Assembly: GCA_020736575.1 (NCBI GenBank)
Contig: JAGPYM010000007.1
Span: 434,001 to 498,000 of the forward strand
Origin: Thelonectria olida
Taxonomy: Eukaryota; Ascomycota; Sordariomycetes; Hypocreales; Nectriaceae
Length of the DNA stretch: 64,000 bases
Direction of reading: 5' to 3'
The notes beneath the pieces were generated by a model. The model saw only the letters and a program-made list of their open reading frames with translations, was not told the DNA's origin and made no database searches. The position numbers and the translations under genes were made by a program. Of the stretch, positions 12,012 to 23,180 are shown piece by piece; within the stretch, counting starts at the first letter, position 1, and the number at the start of each line of letters is the position of its first letter.

Positions 12012-13076
12012 TGTGGTTGATGGTGGTGTTGTGAGTGGCGGGGTTCATCATCCAGAGGCGAGATTCCGCGGACACGGACGGTGATGAAGTAGTGGTGAAG
12101 AGGCTGTGATGGGGAGTTGGAGGAGCAGCTGTGAAGTGATGGAATGATTCTTTCGGCTTCCTTGTAACGCTAGGCTGCCGTTGTCATCGCCGTCCAGAAA
12201 ACATATTCGTCGATGGCGAAATCATGGGGATAGGAGGCAAAAGCCGAGAAGACCCCGCGACAGAATTGGGCCTTGAGTGAAGGGGGCAAGATGGCCAAAG
12301 ACGAGGCGAGAAGCGTTCAGAGTAAGGCTGATTCAAGACATTTATGAATTACAACTTTCACACGCAGCCTCCTGGGTTCTTTTTCAGCGTGATTTGACCA
12401 AAAAATGATGACTCTTTCGCCGTGTGTGCGTTGAGACGGAGAGAAGGTGGATTCGCTGAGGTGACAAATGGATCGCGAGAATTATGGGTGGTATTTGTAC
12501 CGTGACTAGGCCGTAAGAGTGCATGGCAGGATGACTAAGACAGCGAACCGAACTTTTCAGTCGAGTCACGACATGGCGTGTGCCGAGCCAAAGTCTATGT
12601 CCTGAATATAGATACAGCCATCTTGTACATATCGAAGCAGGGATAAATGGGAATTTAAAGCCAATTGAGTATTCACAGCCAGTGCCGCCGTCGAACGAGA
12701 CAGCGACATCACACTCAGCCCTCCCCCAGCCCTGTGCGCGATTACAGCTCAAGCGGGTGTCATCTTCCCCATGTCCACCCGCCCCCACAAGTTGACCGCC
12801 ACCTTCCCCAAGCCACATTCTGCAGCGAACTCGACGACCGAACTTACATCATCACCAACGGCTACAAACAGATCCTCGTATCACCACCGACGACGACTCC
12901 TGTAGCCGCCCGCAACCTCGCTTCTGCGTCGGGCGCGGGTTCGTTTCCTTTGTTTTGTACGAACATACAACCAGCAACCGCCCACCGCACCGCAAATTAC
13001 TCGGACGTCCCCCAAAGCATGTGTCGTTGACCATCCAACTCGGCTCCAATACCTCCCTCTCTCTCCCCAGCCCATC
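12012..13076. promoter_or_regulatory. Shared divergent intergenic region (RBR ligase / dolichyl-diphosphatase)
   Basis: About 1.07 kb between two divergent starts. The part next to 13077 is rich in C, A and pyrimidine runs, typical of fungal 5' leaders. No convincing gene or strong TATA element was seen. Open frames here lack recognisable features. Confidence 0.5.
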
Positions 13077-13846
13077 ATGGACGACACCACGCCCCTCGCC
13101 TCTCTCTCCGTCACCCATGTCTTCTACGTCCGTCCTCCCCCTCCCCCTCCCCCTTCTCTCATACCGCAAACCCTTTCTAACCTCCTCCCCAGGATCCCAA
13201 CGACTACCTCTCCCTCGGCTGCGCCTACCTCGCCCTCGTCCCGCAAGCCCTCTGCGTCGTCTACGCCACCCTCGTCCTCTTCACCCGCGAAGCCGAAATC
13301 GCCCTCATGTTCGCCGGCCAGCTCGCCTGCGAGGCCATCAACTTCGCCCTCAAGCGCCTCATCAAAGAGGACCGCCCGCGCCGCATCCACGGCAAGGGCT
13401 ACGGCATGCCCTCGTCGCACGCCCAGTTCCTCGCCTTCTGGAGCGTCTCGCTGGCCCTGTTCCTGCTCGTCCGCCACCGCCCGTCAACGGTCCTGCGCGG
13501 CCGCGCCGACACCAGCGTGCACCGGCCGTGGTCGCTTTTCGAGCGCTTCGCCGTGAGCACTGCGGGCGTCGCGCTCGCGGGCGCCACGGCCTGGAGCCGC
13601 ATTTACTTGAACTACCACACCCCTAAGCAAGTTGTGGTGGGCTGTGTGGCCGGCGTGGTCAGCGCGGTCGGGTGGTTTGGCATCACGCAGGTTGTGCGGG
13701 AGACGGGGCTTTTGGGCTGGGCGCTGGACACGCCTCTTGCGCGGGCGTTCCGGGTGAGAGATCTTGCGGTGCAGGAGGACATGTGCCAGGCAGGGTGGGA
13801 GAAGTGGGAAGAGAAGAGGAGCGAGGCGGCTTCCAAGAAGCAGTAA
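13077..13846 (+). CDS. Dolichyl-diphosphatase (PAP2 family, CWH8/CAX4/DOLPP1-like)
   Basis: Expected to hydrolyse dolichyl diphosphate released by oligosaccharyltransferase, recycling dolichol carrier for N-glycosylation in the ER membrane. Exons 13077-13127 and 13193-13846 give 234 aa. The intron has a less usual donor (GTCCGT), a TTCTAAC branch site and acceptor CCCCAG. The spliced frame continues cleanly into DPNDYLSLGCAYLALVPQ. PAP2 signatures: KRLIKEDRP (K-x6-RP), PSSHAQF, and SRIYLNYHTPKQ (SR-x5-H) with Gln where many PAP2 enzymes have Asp. From memory, that variation also occurs in dolichyl-diphosphatases. Several hydrophobic segments fit a multi-pass ER protein. The length matches the family (about 230-240 aa). 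The hydrophilic end lacks an obvious retrieval signal. Confidence 0.9.
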
Positions 13847-14469
13847 TCTAATGTAGAAACATGGCGTTCGTATTGATGACAGGGACATGTAATACCAATG
13901 ATCTTTGGCGTTGTGATGGGGCATGGTAGTCTTGCGATTTCTACGCAGTTGAAGGGAGCATAGTGATTGGCAGTTGACTCAATGGAACGGGGAAACCATC
14001 AATGCCTACTTGTTGCTACAGCGCATGATTTGTCTGAGACCGGGTGAGACTGTATCCTTGTCTCAAACATCGTATCAAACACCCTCCCCTCACTGAAAAG
14101 CAAAGCCAAGACAAGTTGGGATGACGGTGTAAATTATCGTGGATGTAACCCAATACCTCTTTGAGGTGCATCGTTTCTACCTTGGCCAGCTATCTACCTA
14201 CTTCCCATCCTCCGGGATGTCCTGTAAAAGTCCTTTTGCTTCAAACTTCCCTCCAATCAATTCCCGTCCAGCCAGCCAGATCCAAAATCCCATAACTAGC
14301 CATATATCAAAAGTACATGGGGGATCTCCGCAAAGTCATAAAGATCATAAAAGTTCCAGCATCATGAGCTGAATGTGTCAAAACGTATCAAGACAAGTAC
14401 CGCCAGTAGAAAAGTAAATAAAAGAAATGTATAGACATGGGAACGCCACCATCCCTCCGCACATCAAAA
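13847..14469. other. Convergent 3' intergenic region
   Basis: About 620 bp between the stop codons of two convergent genes. It should carry both 3' UTRs and polyadenylation signals. The half next to 14470 is A/T-richer. No gene or repeat seen. Confidence 0.5.
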
Positions 14470-16520
14470 TCAAATCCAGTCCTCTCGGATCGCTTCAGGT
14501 CCAGCTCGAGAACCTTGCCGGCTGTGCGGCGCCCTCGAACTAATAGACGGGTTTTTCGATCTATGAGAAGTTCTTGAGCCGGTGCGGGAATGTTGGAGTC
14601 TGCTGACCGGGGGACTGTAAACATCCGGGCTGAGGGTCACGGCTTCATCCTTCTGTTCCTTCTGAGAGGGGATGAGAGGCAGGACTTTGTTTCGCTTCTC
14701 CTCTTCCATTGCCTCCTCGTCTGGGAGGGTAATGACGGTGATTCCCAGAGGGCTTGGCTTCTTGTAGGGGACGGCCATGGGCATCAAAGGGTAGTCATTG
14801 AAGTCCTGAACCTTGGTCGTTTCCCCCGGAAATGTGGCAGTGGGTGGTGGCATGTCACCGAGATTAGACAGTCGAAGGCCAATCTGCACAGTGGCAGATG
14901 ACACCATGGAGGAACCTCTCTGGTGATGGAGTTCTGAGGGATCATGGACTTGGGGTGGTGCAAGGAGACTGTCTGTTGAGTGCATGGGCATGTCGTCCTG
15001 AGGTGGAGGGGGGGCATATGTGCTTGTGGGCAGAACAAACTGAGACTTTGGAAGAAGGGGAGTATCAACTGTGAGTGGCAGCTTGTAGTGCCAACTCTTT
15101 TTGAGAGACTTCAGAGTCGACTTTCTAGACACGCGAGCAGGCTGGGGTGACGTGGGAAGGTTTGTGGGCGGGTAGATGATTCCAAGGCTTGCAACGCGGA
15201 GGCTTCCGCTCTGGGGGTCGTCAAACCCTCGCATGAGATCGAGGGTGTCGGGTGTGGCAACGGCAATGCCAAGATGGTTGCCAGTCCTCCGATCTGGGGA
15301 AGGGGGTGCGATGGGCTGAGCAATCTGAAGACCAAAGTCAAAGTTGCTTGAGCCTCCATCGTTGAAGCCCTTCTCGAAGGCTCTTGGTTCAATACCATCC
15401 CAGTCATTGGGACCAATTGTAGCCGTTCTGCTCGATCGAAGGAAGAGGTAGATGCTACCCGTCAGGAGACCGGAGAGATTGACGACGACAGCTGCAACCA
15501 TTGACGAGTTCAGCGTATCTGGGCTTTCGGGGTCGCGGAAGGAGACGTTGAAGAAGTACGGGATCACGGCCGTCTTGGTTATGGTTAGTATGGATCTGGT
15601 GGAAAGGGGATTGGAGGGGAGGCACTCACGTTGGAGACGATGGCAGCAACGAGGAAGTAGACCATGCGCGAAGCCTCAACTCGCTCCATTGGACCAAGGT
15701 TGGTAGCCTTCCTCAGCTTGAAGAAGATGATTCCGACTTCAATGGACAAGATGACGACAATGACAATGAGGAGCGCAAAGCATCCCAATTGGTACGGCCG
15801 CAAGTACCAGACCAGGCAGGCAAAACAGAAGTTGGGCGGAAGTAGTGCAAAGGTGATGACAAAGGTAACCAACAAGCTGAGCCCGACAACACTGAGGCTG
15901 ATGAGGGTATTCCATCTTCCTCGTGCCGGAAAGGGACGTCGCCTGAGGGCTCGAATTGCCAGTTCTAGACCAAAGGCCACTTGAAGGAAGGGAGTGATGA
16001 AGAACGCTACAGGAGAGTCAGCAAGCTGCGAAAGGAGAGGCTTAGAGCGCGGTGCGTACCTGGTAACATGAACTGGGAGATTCTAGTGCACCCAAGAATC
16101 ATCAGAGCCTTGAGCCCCTTGGACTGCGAGATGGAAAAGACAATTCCCTGGACGGTGATTCCACAGGAGAAAACAAAGGGGAACAGCTCTGCTGAGCTGA
16201 TGAGTTGAAGCCATGATGATTTGCTTTGCAAAGACGTTAGTACGGCAACCCATGATTCAAACGCTGAACCCGTACCTGAATGTCCACCTCGAATCAATTC
16301 TCCGTGCTGTGATCCACGATTGCACCAAGATTCCCGCGGCTGTGACGAAGCCGGCGATGGTGTTGAAGCACGCAAGCACGATTATTGATGTTCGAACCGA
16401 TTCGGCCGCAGCGAACTTGAGCTCGTTGTCCCAAGCAGACGTCGTGTTGGTTTCGAACTTGAAGCCATCCGAGCTGGCTCTCGACCACAGGTCGCTTGCT
16501 GACGGCATGTTGGACGCCAT
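14470..16520 (-). CDS. Seven-transmembrane GPCR-like protein with long cytoplasmic tail
   Basis: Four exons on the minus strand: 16520-16276, 16223-16060, 16006-15630 and 15573-14470. The introns (52, 53 and 56 nt) start GTACGG, GTACGC and GTGAGT and end in AG; the spliced frame gives 629 aa. About seven hydrophobic segments follow a short, probably extracellular N-terminus with a possible glycosylation site (ETNTTS). Examples are SIIVLACFNTIAGFVTAAGI, LISLSVVGLSLLVTFVITFA, CFALLIVIVVILSIEVGIIF and VAAVVVNLSGLLTGSIYLFL. The last half, about 290 residues, is Ser/Pro-rich and basic with many possible phosphorylation sites (for example SRTGSRTSHRS), as in signalling receptors. No CFEM domain is present, so it is not a typical Pth11 receptor. 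I do not recognise a precise subfamily; ligand and G-protein coupling are inference only. Confidence 0.8.
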
Positions 16521-18739
16521 TGCTGTGTATTTGAGGGTGGCAAGATGTGTAAGAATTAGGCAAAGCAGATCAAGGTAGGCCTCAAGCCCGAGCAGTGTGC
16601 CAGCACTGCGTTAGTCTCTCCTATACCATCTAGTCGCGGTGTCTGCAGTGCAAGATTGTACAGGAAACGAAGAGAGGAGAGGTCAGAGCCTTTCACGTAA
16701 CGGGCGGTTTAGATCCGAGACAAGAATAGTGACAGCTTTCTCTTGCTGTAGCCGCCCGGTAACAGAAGATATGCAGGTCTAGAAGCAAAGGCCAGGCCGT
16801 TTGGTCGGGTGGAAGGGAGACGAAGATCAAGTAACAATGACACACGAAGGCAAATACAAGAGGAGGCTCCTGGCCCGGGAGAAAGAGAATGACAGAGTCA
16901 GGTCGAAACGAGAGAAGGCGGAGTGATGAGTCCAAACTTGCCTCGACGATGGTCAAGTGCAGAGGGGCATACACATCTAAATGCTTCCGTCGGCTCGGCG
17001 TGCAGCCGATCAAATTCTCTTACACGTCGAAGCAGACAGTCGAAGAAAAAGCAACCCCTGGCTCAACGGGCTTAAGCTGAACATGGATCCCACAGCAATC
17101 ATGTTTGTCGTTTTGCGCGTTGAGGGCGGGCAACCCCTGGCACCGCTGGCACATGCTGGTCAAGACGGGCACGCGATGATACCCAATTTCTGCAGCACAG
17201 AGGTGAAAGATATCTGAGCTTAGACGTGGCACACAGACGGTGACCCCAGGCCCTGGAGGGTTTAAGTGCCGCATCTTGGTTGTCACATCTTGTTGGCTAG
17301 GGCGAGATGGTTCAGATAGGCAGCTGTCGCAGGGCTTCATGCGGAGACGACGGCATTGAAGCGACGAAGAATTGAGCAACACGTTGGTCGAGGGGATTGG
17401 TGCATGAATTGGACGGCATTCGCTTTGTTTTCTTTTCAATTCCCTTCTTTTCGTCTCGCATGAATTGCCGAGCAGTAGCGTTCACCGTCACCGCTGTCCA
17501 TTGCCAGGTGGTGATGGCTTACAGGTCCCAGAGACACTGCTGTAAGTGATCGGACCCTGAGTTTCCCATCTGGACCGTCATCTTGGTGGGCGGGACCTTG
17601 TGGCGTGCAGCGAAACGGCCCCAGCCCAAGACAGGGCGGCGAGGTGCAGAGAAGTTGAGACTGAAGCATTGCTGGAACGAGGTCGAGTTTCAACGTGTCG
17701 GATCGCGGGACGTTGAGGTCGAGAAAAGCCTCGAGCGCTAGTCCTGTTCGGGTTTGGTCTTGACTCCTGACAAGACAGGCCAGCACAAGCTAGCGGGTAC
17801 GTACTTCGCTTCGAGATAAAACAAAAACTCGACAAGGGGGGACGAAGGCAAGAGAAGGCGTCTCAATGGGTGGTAGGCTAGCCGGAAAGGCGACTTACCG
17901 AAACCTGTGATACTACTTTGTTCGCCGCAATGCCTGCGACCCATCTTCGCTACCAAGATAAGTTGCGAGAGATCCCTTGCCTGAAAAGACGTCATTTTGG
18001 TTACCAAAGCTCCGACTTCTTAATGCTCTGTCTGTACAAGGACCTGAGTCCAACACTCCGTCAACAACTCCAGCCAATCACTAACAACTTGGACCCTCTT
18101 TACCTCTTGACCCTCGGCCTGTTTCAACTCCAAGCCTCTTAAGCCAGAAGCCCCACCAACTTCTAGACTCCAACCGCAAGTCATAGTCTTGGTCCATCCC
18201 CAGCCTCCCTCCCCCCCTTGCCCCCTCTTCTCTCTTCTTCCAAAGCTGTTAGCCCTCTCAGGCTCCTCCTCCTCCTCCTCCTCTTTGGCGCTCAGATCCT
18301 CTCGGCCGTATAAGACCAAAGACCGTCATCAAGGAGACGGCCAGTAACAACCCCCTTGCTAGCTCTGCGACAGAGCCGAGCAAGCGAGATCTCCCCTTGA
18401 CAGCATCCCATCATCGTCAAACTAAAGCGGTAGATACGCGGGAGAAAACCTGCTGCTCGCCTACTCCGTACACACAAGCGTGACATAGTTAGAAAAGCGC
18501 CAACAATAACTATTTGACTTCCGCCATCCCCGGCAAAGACGACGATGGTTTCGTCCCTCTTCAGCCGCAGCGAAGTCATCCATTCACCGTAATTAGCCCA
18601 GTGCAGTTGGGACATCTTTACCAAAAGGGGAGACATTTTGATAGCCACGGACCTTGCCCCCATTCTCAACTCCCAATTCTTCCCCTCCTCCTCCTCTTTC
18701 AAGTTGCAATTGCTGCCTCTTCGCCAACACCCCGTCACA

Positions 18740-18823
18740 ATGGCTCGGACCTCGAAAAGGTCCCTGCGCCCAGCTCGCAATCAACCTGTGACCGGAACCG
18801 CGAGCCCAGATCGGCATTCCTAA
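18740..18823 (+). CDS. Possible micro-ORF or first-exon remnant (27 aa), doubtful
   Basis: An ATG in good fungal context (TCACAATGG) follows about 90 nt of pyrimidine-rich, leader-like sequence. It opens a basic 27-residue peptide (MARTSKRSLRPARNQ...) before a stop. No convincing donor site extends it into a longer gene. It could be a short peptide gene, an upstream ORF, the remnant of a decayed gene, or chance. Listed because its start context stands out within the gene-poor region. Confidence 0.2.
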   Translation: MARTSKRSLRPARNQPVTGTASPDRHS

Positions 18824-19734
18824 AGACCTGCCCAGCCTGTCCTGGGAAGGGCCCTGGAGCAATCTTTCTCTAATAGCTGCCACTTTACCGTTCTCCCGAC
18901 TAACTGGGTAGCACTGTTGACGGAACCCCGCGTGCTAGGGTCACTCTTTGGTACCATTCTTCGGCTGTGCCGCATTGCCATTTCGAAACGTGATAGGAGA
19001 GGGGCTTGATACCACGGTAGGGTAGGTAAGCATTGTGGTTGGCATTATCAAAGAGAAAGAGAGAGAAAAAATCTGTCATCCCTCTCCCACGTTGTTGCTT
19101 CGGCCGAGGCTGAAAAGAGAGGGCTCGCAGGAACCGGTGGGAACAGATACGAAGATACGAGCTTGCCTTTGTTTCCGAGTCAGTCAAGGAGGTTTGGAGG
19201 CTTGTGGTAGAGCTGGTCTGGGTCCACGATGCGAAACAACTCCAAGAACGGAGAAGACCGAGTTTGTACTTTGGATTGCTGATGTAACGCCTCCTGCGGG
19301 AACGTCACTTTGCGCTATGGCTACGCGAGTGAGCATCTTAGTCACTCGTCTTCACGACGAGAGCGATATCTGGATGGCCACCCAGCTAATGCGTAGCCTT
19401 GCAGCCCGTCATCAAGCAGGCTGAAGGAGTCTGGGGGGAGTTATACCGGGATGGCTAGCTTTCCCCTCATTTCATTTACATGATGCTGCCGGTTATCACT
19501 GGCTTGTTCTGATACCGGTAGTTTCTCCCCTCCTCTGCTAGCTCCTCAAGGGCATCTCAACTTCAATGCAAAGGCAGGTTGAGAAGAGATGACACATCGT
19601 TTGGCGTCAGTCAAGAACCGGTTAGAGATGTTAAACGTGGTAGAGGACGACGTCTTTGGGGCCTGGATGGCAGGTCGCCAGTCGCCCGTATGGCGACTTA
19701 CGAGCCTTGTGGGAACATATTTCGCTTGAACCGA

Positions 19735-20052
19735 CACTCCGCCGTCTCCTCCGTTACTAAACCTCAAATGCCATCCGGCAGTCTCTTTCATACAGAAATT
19801 TAAGGCTGCTTGCGGTATATTACGCGGGGGTGACCTCTGTTTTGGCTGGCAAAGATTGCTGTTCGGGCCCCCAAGCCCTTATTTGAAAGTATTCCGCTTG
19901 CACAAACAACCTCGCCGTCCGCTCCCATACCAAACCTCAACTATCGTCTAGCAATCTCTATCGCGTAGAACTGCGGTTGCTTGAGGTATATTAGGCCGGG
20001 ATGGCCTCCATATCCGTCAGTCAAGATTAGTGTTCTAGGCCCCCAAGCTCAT
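19735..20052. repeat. Diverged tandem duplication, two copies of about 150 bp
   Basis: Copy A (about 19735-19878) and copy B (about 19902-20052) align along their length. Shared blocks in the same order include GCCGTC, AAACCTCAA, GTATATTA and GGCCCCCAAGC, separated by many substitutions. Neither copy encodes anything recognisable. The pattern suggests an old direct duplication or a fragment of a repeated element that has since decayed. Confidence 0.65.
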
Positions 20053-21260
20053 AACATCACGACTTATAGCTGCCCAATAATGCCACGGCCAAGAGAGTTT
20101 CGTGTGCGGGCTAGGTCTCGGCATCCCTTTACCCTCTGAGCCGAAATTGCATTCATCAGAGGTCAGAGATGCCGGACAGTAGTTGGATTGCAGCCAAGTT
20201 GCACGACAGGCTTTCTTAATGAAGGAGGCCTCGCGTTTGTTCTCGGCTTCAAAGTGCTAGACAAGTAGGCAAGCTAAAGTCCATTGTCAATGAGGGGCCC
20301 TCCGCGTAGCAAGCGTGTCGTGGTTTCGAACTCGTTGGGCTTTGGGCGCAAGCTTGCCGGTGCAGCCCGAGACAGCCGTGTTGCTCCCAGCTCCGTTCCC
20401 CTGGCCTATGGCTGTTGAGTCCTTCGTCTCCATCCCAAGGGCAGCAAGCTCCGGCCACATCCGCCCGGTTGGCCATGTCAGGTTAGAAGGTGTCGGGAAG
20501 GAATGCGTGCCCACGCTGGCGGGTTGTGACGGGCAACAAGCTGTCTGCTAGCTAATTCCCTTGTTTGGCAAGCTTGCGGCAAGAAGCTTCCCTCTGGCAG
20601 TGTTCGCTGGACCAGATGCTGTGGCTGCTTGCGGGCAGAGAAGAACAAGCGGATAAGGGCGGCATTGCAACCAAGGCAGGGAGAATGGAATCCATTGTTG
20701 TGCGTTACTTCTCTCGTTCTTTGCCATTATTTGGGTCTAGTACGAGTGAGTGGTGGCTCTCAGGTTCCAGAGGCGGAGGCAAAGGTCCGCGGTGGCAAAG
20801 GTGCGCCGTGTACATGTTGAAGGGAGCTCGATCTCGATGGTGTTTGAGCAACAACCAATCGATGAAGAGCCGGCAGCGCGAATTGCGGCAACTGTGACGA
20901 TGACAACCTTACGTACAAACTACGAAGTGCAGGAGGATTGTTTTCACGAAGCAGGGAAGGAAACAAACGTCATGACTTCATACGGAGCGGCAACACGCGC
21001 CACAACATGAGGGGTAGAGGGGCTCCTGAGGGGCTTCTGAATGTGGCGCTCTTGCGAGTTCCTTGCCACAGACCACAACGGTTCAGTTCTGTGGTCATAA
21101 CCTCTTAGAATGCCTCACAAAAACCAGTTCTCTTTCGTTGGCATGTGAAGCAAGGAACGATCCATTTTTACCCCGCGACTGATGGAAATCAGCGCCGCTG
21201 AGGCAGACAAGCAGAGTCCTTCGTACGTGGTTTCCACAAATAGACCCGATTCGAGCCTGT

Positions 21261-21309
21261 GTCATGACGTCCCGCCGACATCACCAGGGGCGCACATTGT
21301 CATGACGTC
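21261..21309 (+). promoter_or_regulatory. Repeated CRE/ATF-like boxes upstream of grg-1-like gene
   Basis: GTCATGACGTC occurs twice, at 21261-21271 and 21299-21309. The second extends to a perfect TGACGTCA octamer. Related variants lie nearby (CGTCATGACTT near 20970, GATGACGTGA near 21577). TGACGTCA is the classic CREB/ATF bZIP target. In Neurospora, ccg-1/grg-1 is reported to respond to the OS-2 MAP kinase through ATF-1, so such sites are plausible controls of the downstream gene. Confidence 0.6.
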
Positions 21310-21621
21310 AACGAAACCCGTTTGCGCAACGCAACTGAGCCGCATCGATGCTTTGCAGGCAGGTGTCTGTCACTCAATTGGGGCTCGCGCATGCTTCGTT
21401 CTTACTGTGTTTACTTACATCGTCATGATAGGCTCCTGCTCTATCGCCGAGAAGTCTATGACGCCATGAAGAGTCCCTGAGACCAGAAATGGTCTTCATA
21501 CTGGAATCTCGGTGCCAACTGCCACATCTCGTTTGAGATTGCTCGTGACGGTGCTCTTGATGCCTGTGATGCATGCGATGACGTGAAGGCAAACGTAGCT
21601 CCCAACGTGCCTGATCTCTGG

Positions 21622-21629
21622 TATATAAG
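21622..21629 (+). promoter_or_regulatory. TATA box of grg-1-like gene
   Basis: TATATAAG lies 130 bp before the start codon. It is followed by a CT/CA-rich leader (CTTCATCAACCACAC..., CAACTATCACAATGG) typical of highly expressed fungal genes. Confidence 0.8.
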
Positions 21630-21751
21630 ATGATAAATCCCCCGTTCTAAATCTATCTTTTTCTCTTCATCAACCACACACTCTCCAGACCTCAAGACAA
21701 CTTTCAAACAACACACTCAACTTTCAACCACTTTTCTCAACAACTATCACA

Positions 21752-22020
21752 ATGGATTCCGTCAAGCAGGGTGCCAACTACGTTGCCGAGAAGGCCCAGG
21801 AAGCCACCTCCGGTGCCTCCAAGGAGACCAACAAGCAGGTCGCCAAGGACTCCGATGCCTCCATCGGCACTCGGTGAGTTTCTCTCATGAATCTTCATCC
21901 TGCATTCATCAGTTACTAACCCAAGAGAACAGTGCCTCTGCTGCCAAGGACGCTGTTGGCGACAAGGCCAACGAGTCGAAGCACTCCGCCAAGGGCGACG
22001 CCCACAAGGAGGCCATCTAA
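21752..22020 (+). CDS. grg-1: Glucose-repressible / clock-controlled small protein (GRG-1/CCG-1 family)
   Basis: Exons 21752-21873 and 21933-22020, joined across a 59-nt GTGAGT...ACTAAC...ACAG intron, encode 69 aa, close to the length of the Neurospora protein. The sequence opens MDSVKQGANYVAEKAQEATS and contains KETNKQVAKDSDASIGT and ESKHSAKGDAHKEAI. It is rich in Ala, Lys, Ser and Glu, without Cys or hydrophobic core, so probably a hydrophilic, LEA-like or helix-forming stress protein. Family members are strongly induced on glucose starvation, by stress and by the circadian clock; their biochemical role is unsettled. The strong TATA box, pyrimidine leader and CRE-like boxes upstream agree with a highly regulated, abundant transcript. 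Confidence 0.9.
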
Positions 22021-22404
22021 GCATGTCTGCCAAGACTGGTCATGTCGTATGACTTTGGGAAGGGATTCGACACATCGTGTTCGGCGGATCAGGGTCGGTT
22101 TATCATGAGCCAATACGGCCTTGAGTGACGCAATCAGCATTCAGATACCCTAACTTAACGCAATCAACAAGTTCGCTTGCTCTACATTTCCCATATTTGT
22201 GACTGTTTGATGCCCCGATATCTGCCTCTCTACATCTTGATCATGTTTTTTAGTTGCTATGTCCGCTTCAACACGTTGCTTGTTCCATCACCTGCATTTA
22301 TATCACTATTGTAGACACTCTATCCAAGCTTCTGTCGTGTCCCAATAACTTCTACTCCCATATCTTACGCAACGATCCAAGCCTTCACCTAGTGCGCTAA
22401 GCAT
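22021..22404. other. Convergent 3' intergenic region
   Basis: About 380 bp between the stops of the grg-1-like gene (plus) and the EBP-like gene (minus). A/T-rich 3' UTR-type sequence; no gene seen. Confidence 0.5.
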
Positions 22405-23180
22405 TTACAGATTCTTCCTAGCGTCCCGTACACTGAACGCATTCGAAATGTCACGAACCGAATACCAGATAACCCACAAGGGAATCCATACCCAAAGAGT
22501 ATTGAAGAAGACGAGGTACACCCACAAGTACATGAAGTTGCTGGTGTCGAGGTTCAGGTTGCCAACCAACCACTCTGGGCAAAACGTCATGAAGCCTAGT
22601 CGTACCAAGTCAGCTTTGCACACAATGTTACAGAGTCAGAAGAAAACATACCGCCATACAACTCGCAGGTGGCCAGTATGATCATCCAGATGCTCGCCTT
22701 GGGATCCTTCTTGGCCAGACAGTAACACACATAGACAGCCAACGGCCCGTCGAAGAAGACCGTCAACAATTCAAGGCTCACGACACCCAGATCAACTCCC
22801 GCCCACCGCCGGTCGGCTTTCGCGTAAACCATCCACAGCTGGGCAAACGGATTGCTGCCTCCCGACTGTGCGCCGTACAAGCGGTCGCTATGCCCCAAAA
22901 AGTTCGCGGGCGTCGGGAAGTATGCATGGTCGTCGACGAGGCCGGCGGTGGGCTGGTGCGCGAAGAAGCACAGGTACAGGAAGCTGCCCTCGAGGATGAA
23001 GTGGCACAGCGCGTCGGCCAGGTGCCAGATGAACAGGAAGCGCAGGGTGCCTGAGGCGGAGGGGGTGAGGAAGATGCGCGAGGCGGCGTAGGCGACGAGG
23101 ACGATGGCGAGGGTCGAGAGGAGCGAGATGATTGTGGTTTGGTCGAAGAGGTCGGGGGGGAGGGAGGACGAGGATGCCAT
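22405..23180 (-). CDS. EBP/EXPERA-domain sterol isomerase-like membrane protein
   Basis: Exons 23180-22652 and 22595-22405 on the minus strand, with a 56-nt GTATGT...CTAG intron, encode 239 aa. The product resembles emopamil-binding protein, the ER enzyme that shifts the sterol C8 double bond to C7. Residues corresponding to those important in human EBP are present: His60 and Glu64 in CHFILEGSF, Glu137 and Thr140 in SLELLTVFFDGPL, Asn208 and Trp211 in FFNTLWVWIP. Hydrophobic stretches fit about five membrane passes. The C-terminus is basic and short. The frame is open further upstream to an ATG at 23378, but that extension is Pro/Ala/Ser low-complexity and more like a leader, so the start at 23180 is preferred. 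Fungal ergosterol synthesis normally uses the unrelated Erg2, so the physiological substrate is open. Confidence 0.82.

Larger units (their letters stand above)
16521..21751. other. Gene-poor region of about 5.2 kb between GPCR-like gene and grg-1-like gene
   Basis: No frame with recognisable domains. The left end holds the upstream region of the minus-strand GPCR-like gene. Around 18190-18290 lies a polypyrimidine tract with a (TCC)n run. A decayed tandem duplication sits at about 19735-20052. The last 800 bp contain the promoter of the grg-1-like gene, with CRE-like boxes and a TATA box. One tiny frame at 18740 has a leader-like upstream context and is listed separately. Confidence 0.5.
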
